From assembly GCA_023417265.1 (NCBI GenBank), contig JAEZFY010000142.1:1-5643 (forward strand): DNA of 5,643 nt, given 5' to 3'. Shown here piece after piece: positions 5,013 through 5,643 of the stretch (the stretch's first letter is position 1; every line of letters begins with the position of its first letter). The notes under the pieces are model-generated. The model saw nothing but the letters and a program-made list of their open reading frames with translations, was not told the DNA's origin and searched no databases. Position numbers and translations under genes: made by a program. Origin of the DNA: Actinomycetes bacterium. Its GTDB lineage: Bacteria > Actinomycetota > Acidimicrobiia > Acidimicrobiales > Ilumatobacteraceae.

Positions 5013-5643
5013 GTGCTCGGCCGCTTGACGGCCGACCCGGCCCGCTTCGCGGCGCGCTCCTGGGGGCGCACGGCCGACCTCAGCGAACGGCTCGGCCCGT
5101 TCAGCGATCTGTTCTCACTCGACGCCGCCGACGCGCTCCTCGGCGGCGTCGTGCAACCTCCGGCGGTTCGCATGGTGCGCGCCGGCTCGGTGCTCGCCCC
5201 TGGCGACTACTGCCGGCCGACGCGCGTCGGCGGGCGACTCGTCGACCACGTCGTCGATCCCCGTCGCATCGCCGACCAGCTCGCCGCCGGCGCCACGCTG
5301 GTGTTCCAGTCGCTGCACCGCCAGGTCCGTCCACTGACGGCGTTCGCCGACCGGCTGACCGCCGACCTCGGCCACCCGGTCCAGGTCAACGCGTACCTCA
5401 CCCCACCAGCTGCGGTAGGCCTGGCCGAGCACGCCGACGAGCACGACGTATTCGCCGTACAGCTCGACGGCACCAAGCACTGGTGGGTCGACGGCCTCGG
5501 CCACGTGACGCTGCGGCCCGACGACGTGCTCTACATCCCTGCCGGATGCCGGCACCGGGCCGAGGCTCAACACGAAAGCTCGCTGCATCTCACGGTCGGG
5601 GTGCTCCGCGTCACGTATCGGCACGTCATCGAGCGCGTGCTCC
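5013..5643 (+). CDS. JmjC-type cupin-4 protein hydroxylase, 3' end outside window
   Basis: The frame is open from GTG 5013 to the edge (210 codons plus one base). It encodes the N-terminal part of a cupin-4/JmjC oxygenase, the family of ribosomal oxygenases such as YcfD: Fe(II)- and 2-oxoglutarate-dependent enzymes that hydroxylate protein side chains. The N-terminus RLTADPARFAARSWGR is typical. LVFQSLHRQVRPLTAF (97-112) and HPVQVNAYLTPP (121-132) follow. The iron site has H140-x-D142 in AEHADEHDVFAVQLDG, then K155 and W157, with the third ligand H181 in DVLYIPAGCRHRAEA. SSLHLTVGV (189-197) closes the barrel. Only about 24 residues separate K155 from the second-motif His, against roughly 50 in YcfD as I recall it. 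GTG 5013 matches the usual family N-terminus; ATG 4929 is the alternative. It follows the acidic peptide gene by 13 bases and is probably co-transcribed. Confidence 0.88.
   Translation, partial: MLGRLTADPARFAARSWGRTADLSERLGPFSDLFSLDAADALLGGVVQPPAVRMVRAGSVLAPGDYCRPTRVGGRLVDHVVDPRRIADQLAAGATLVFQSLHRQVRPLTAFADRLTADLGHPVQVNAYLTPPAAVGLAEHADEHDVFAVQLDGTKHWWVDGLGHVTLRPDDVLYIPAGCRHRAEAQHESSLHLTVGVLRVTYRHVIERVL

Noticed and set aside
5115..5624. Minus-strand open frame of 169 codons opposite the hydroxylase
   Set aside because: The plus strand carries the JmjC/cupin-4 motifs in order through the same stretch; the minus product has no recognisable features.

Overview
This is a high-GC window (around 70% by eye, with codon third positions almost all G or C) from a bacterial chromosome. 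Gene content fits a high-GC actinobacterium: a DUF6131-type mini membrane protein, a tandem universal stress protein, a SulP transporter and an actinobacterial-style JmjC/cupin-4 hydroxylase. The style recalls Acidimicrobiia, but that placement is inference. I see no phage, transposon, CRISPR, tRNA or rRNA sequence.

Left part (1-1761): a possible gene fragment runs off the left edge on the minus strand, overlapping a clear 51-residue two-helix membrane protein (179-334, minus). A 68-base divergent region (335-402) separates that gene from a complete MBL-fold/beta-CASP RNase of the CPSF-73/YSH1 type (403-1761, plus). A SulP anion transporter with a C-terminal STAS domain follows on the same strand (1825-3519).

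Middle (3520-4450): a tandem-domain universal stress protein lies on the minus strand (3523-4362) and converges on the transporter with only 3 bases between the stop codons. Upstream of it, in an 88-base divergent region shared with a small cupin gene, is a near-palindrome (GGGACCAAGGTCAC, 4398-4411). It closely resembles the DosR/DevR dormancy box of mycobacteria. Its centre lies 42.5 bases upstream of the universal stress protein start codon.

Right part (4451-5643): a single-domain cupin (4451-4792), a 58-residue, extremely acidic peptide of unknown function (4823-4999) and the start of a JmjC-type cupin-4 hydroxylase (5013 to beyond the window) follow in close order on the plus strand, probably as one transcript.

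Taken together, the RNase, anion transporter and universal stress protein with a DosR-like operator look like part of a stress or low-oxygen adaptation region. The acidic peptide next to a protein hydroxylase is the most likely place for undescribed biology: the peptide could be the substrate or partner of the enzyme. Both statements are inference from context.
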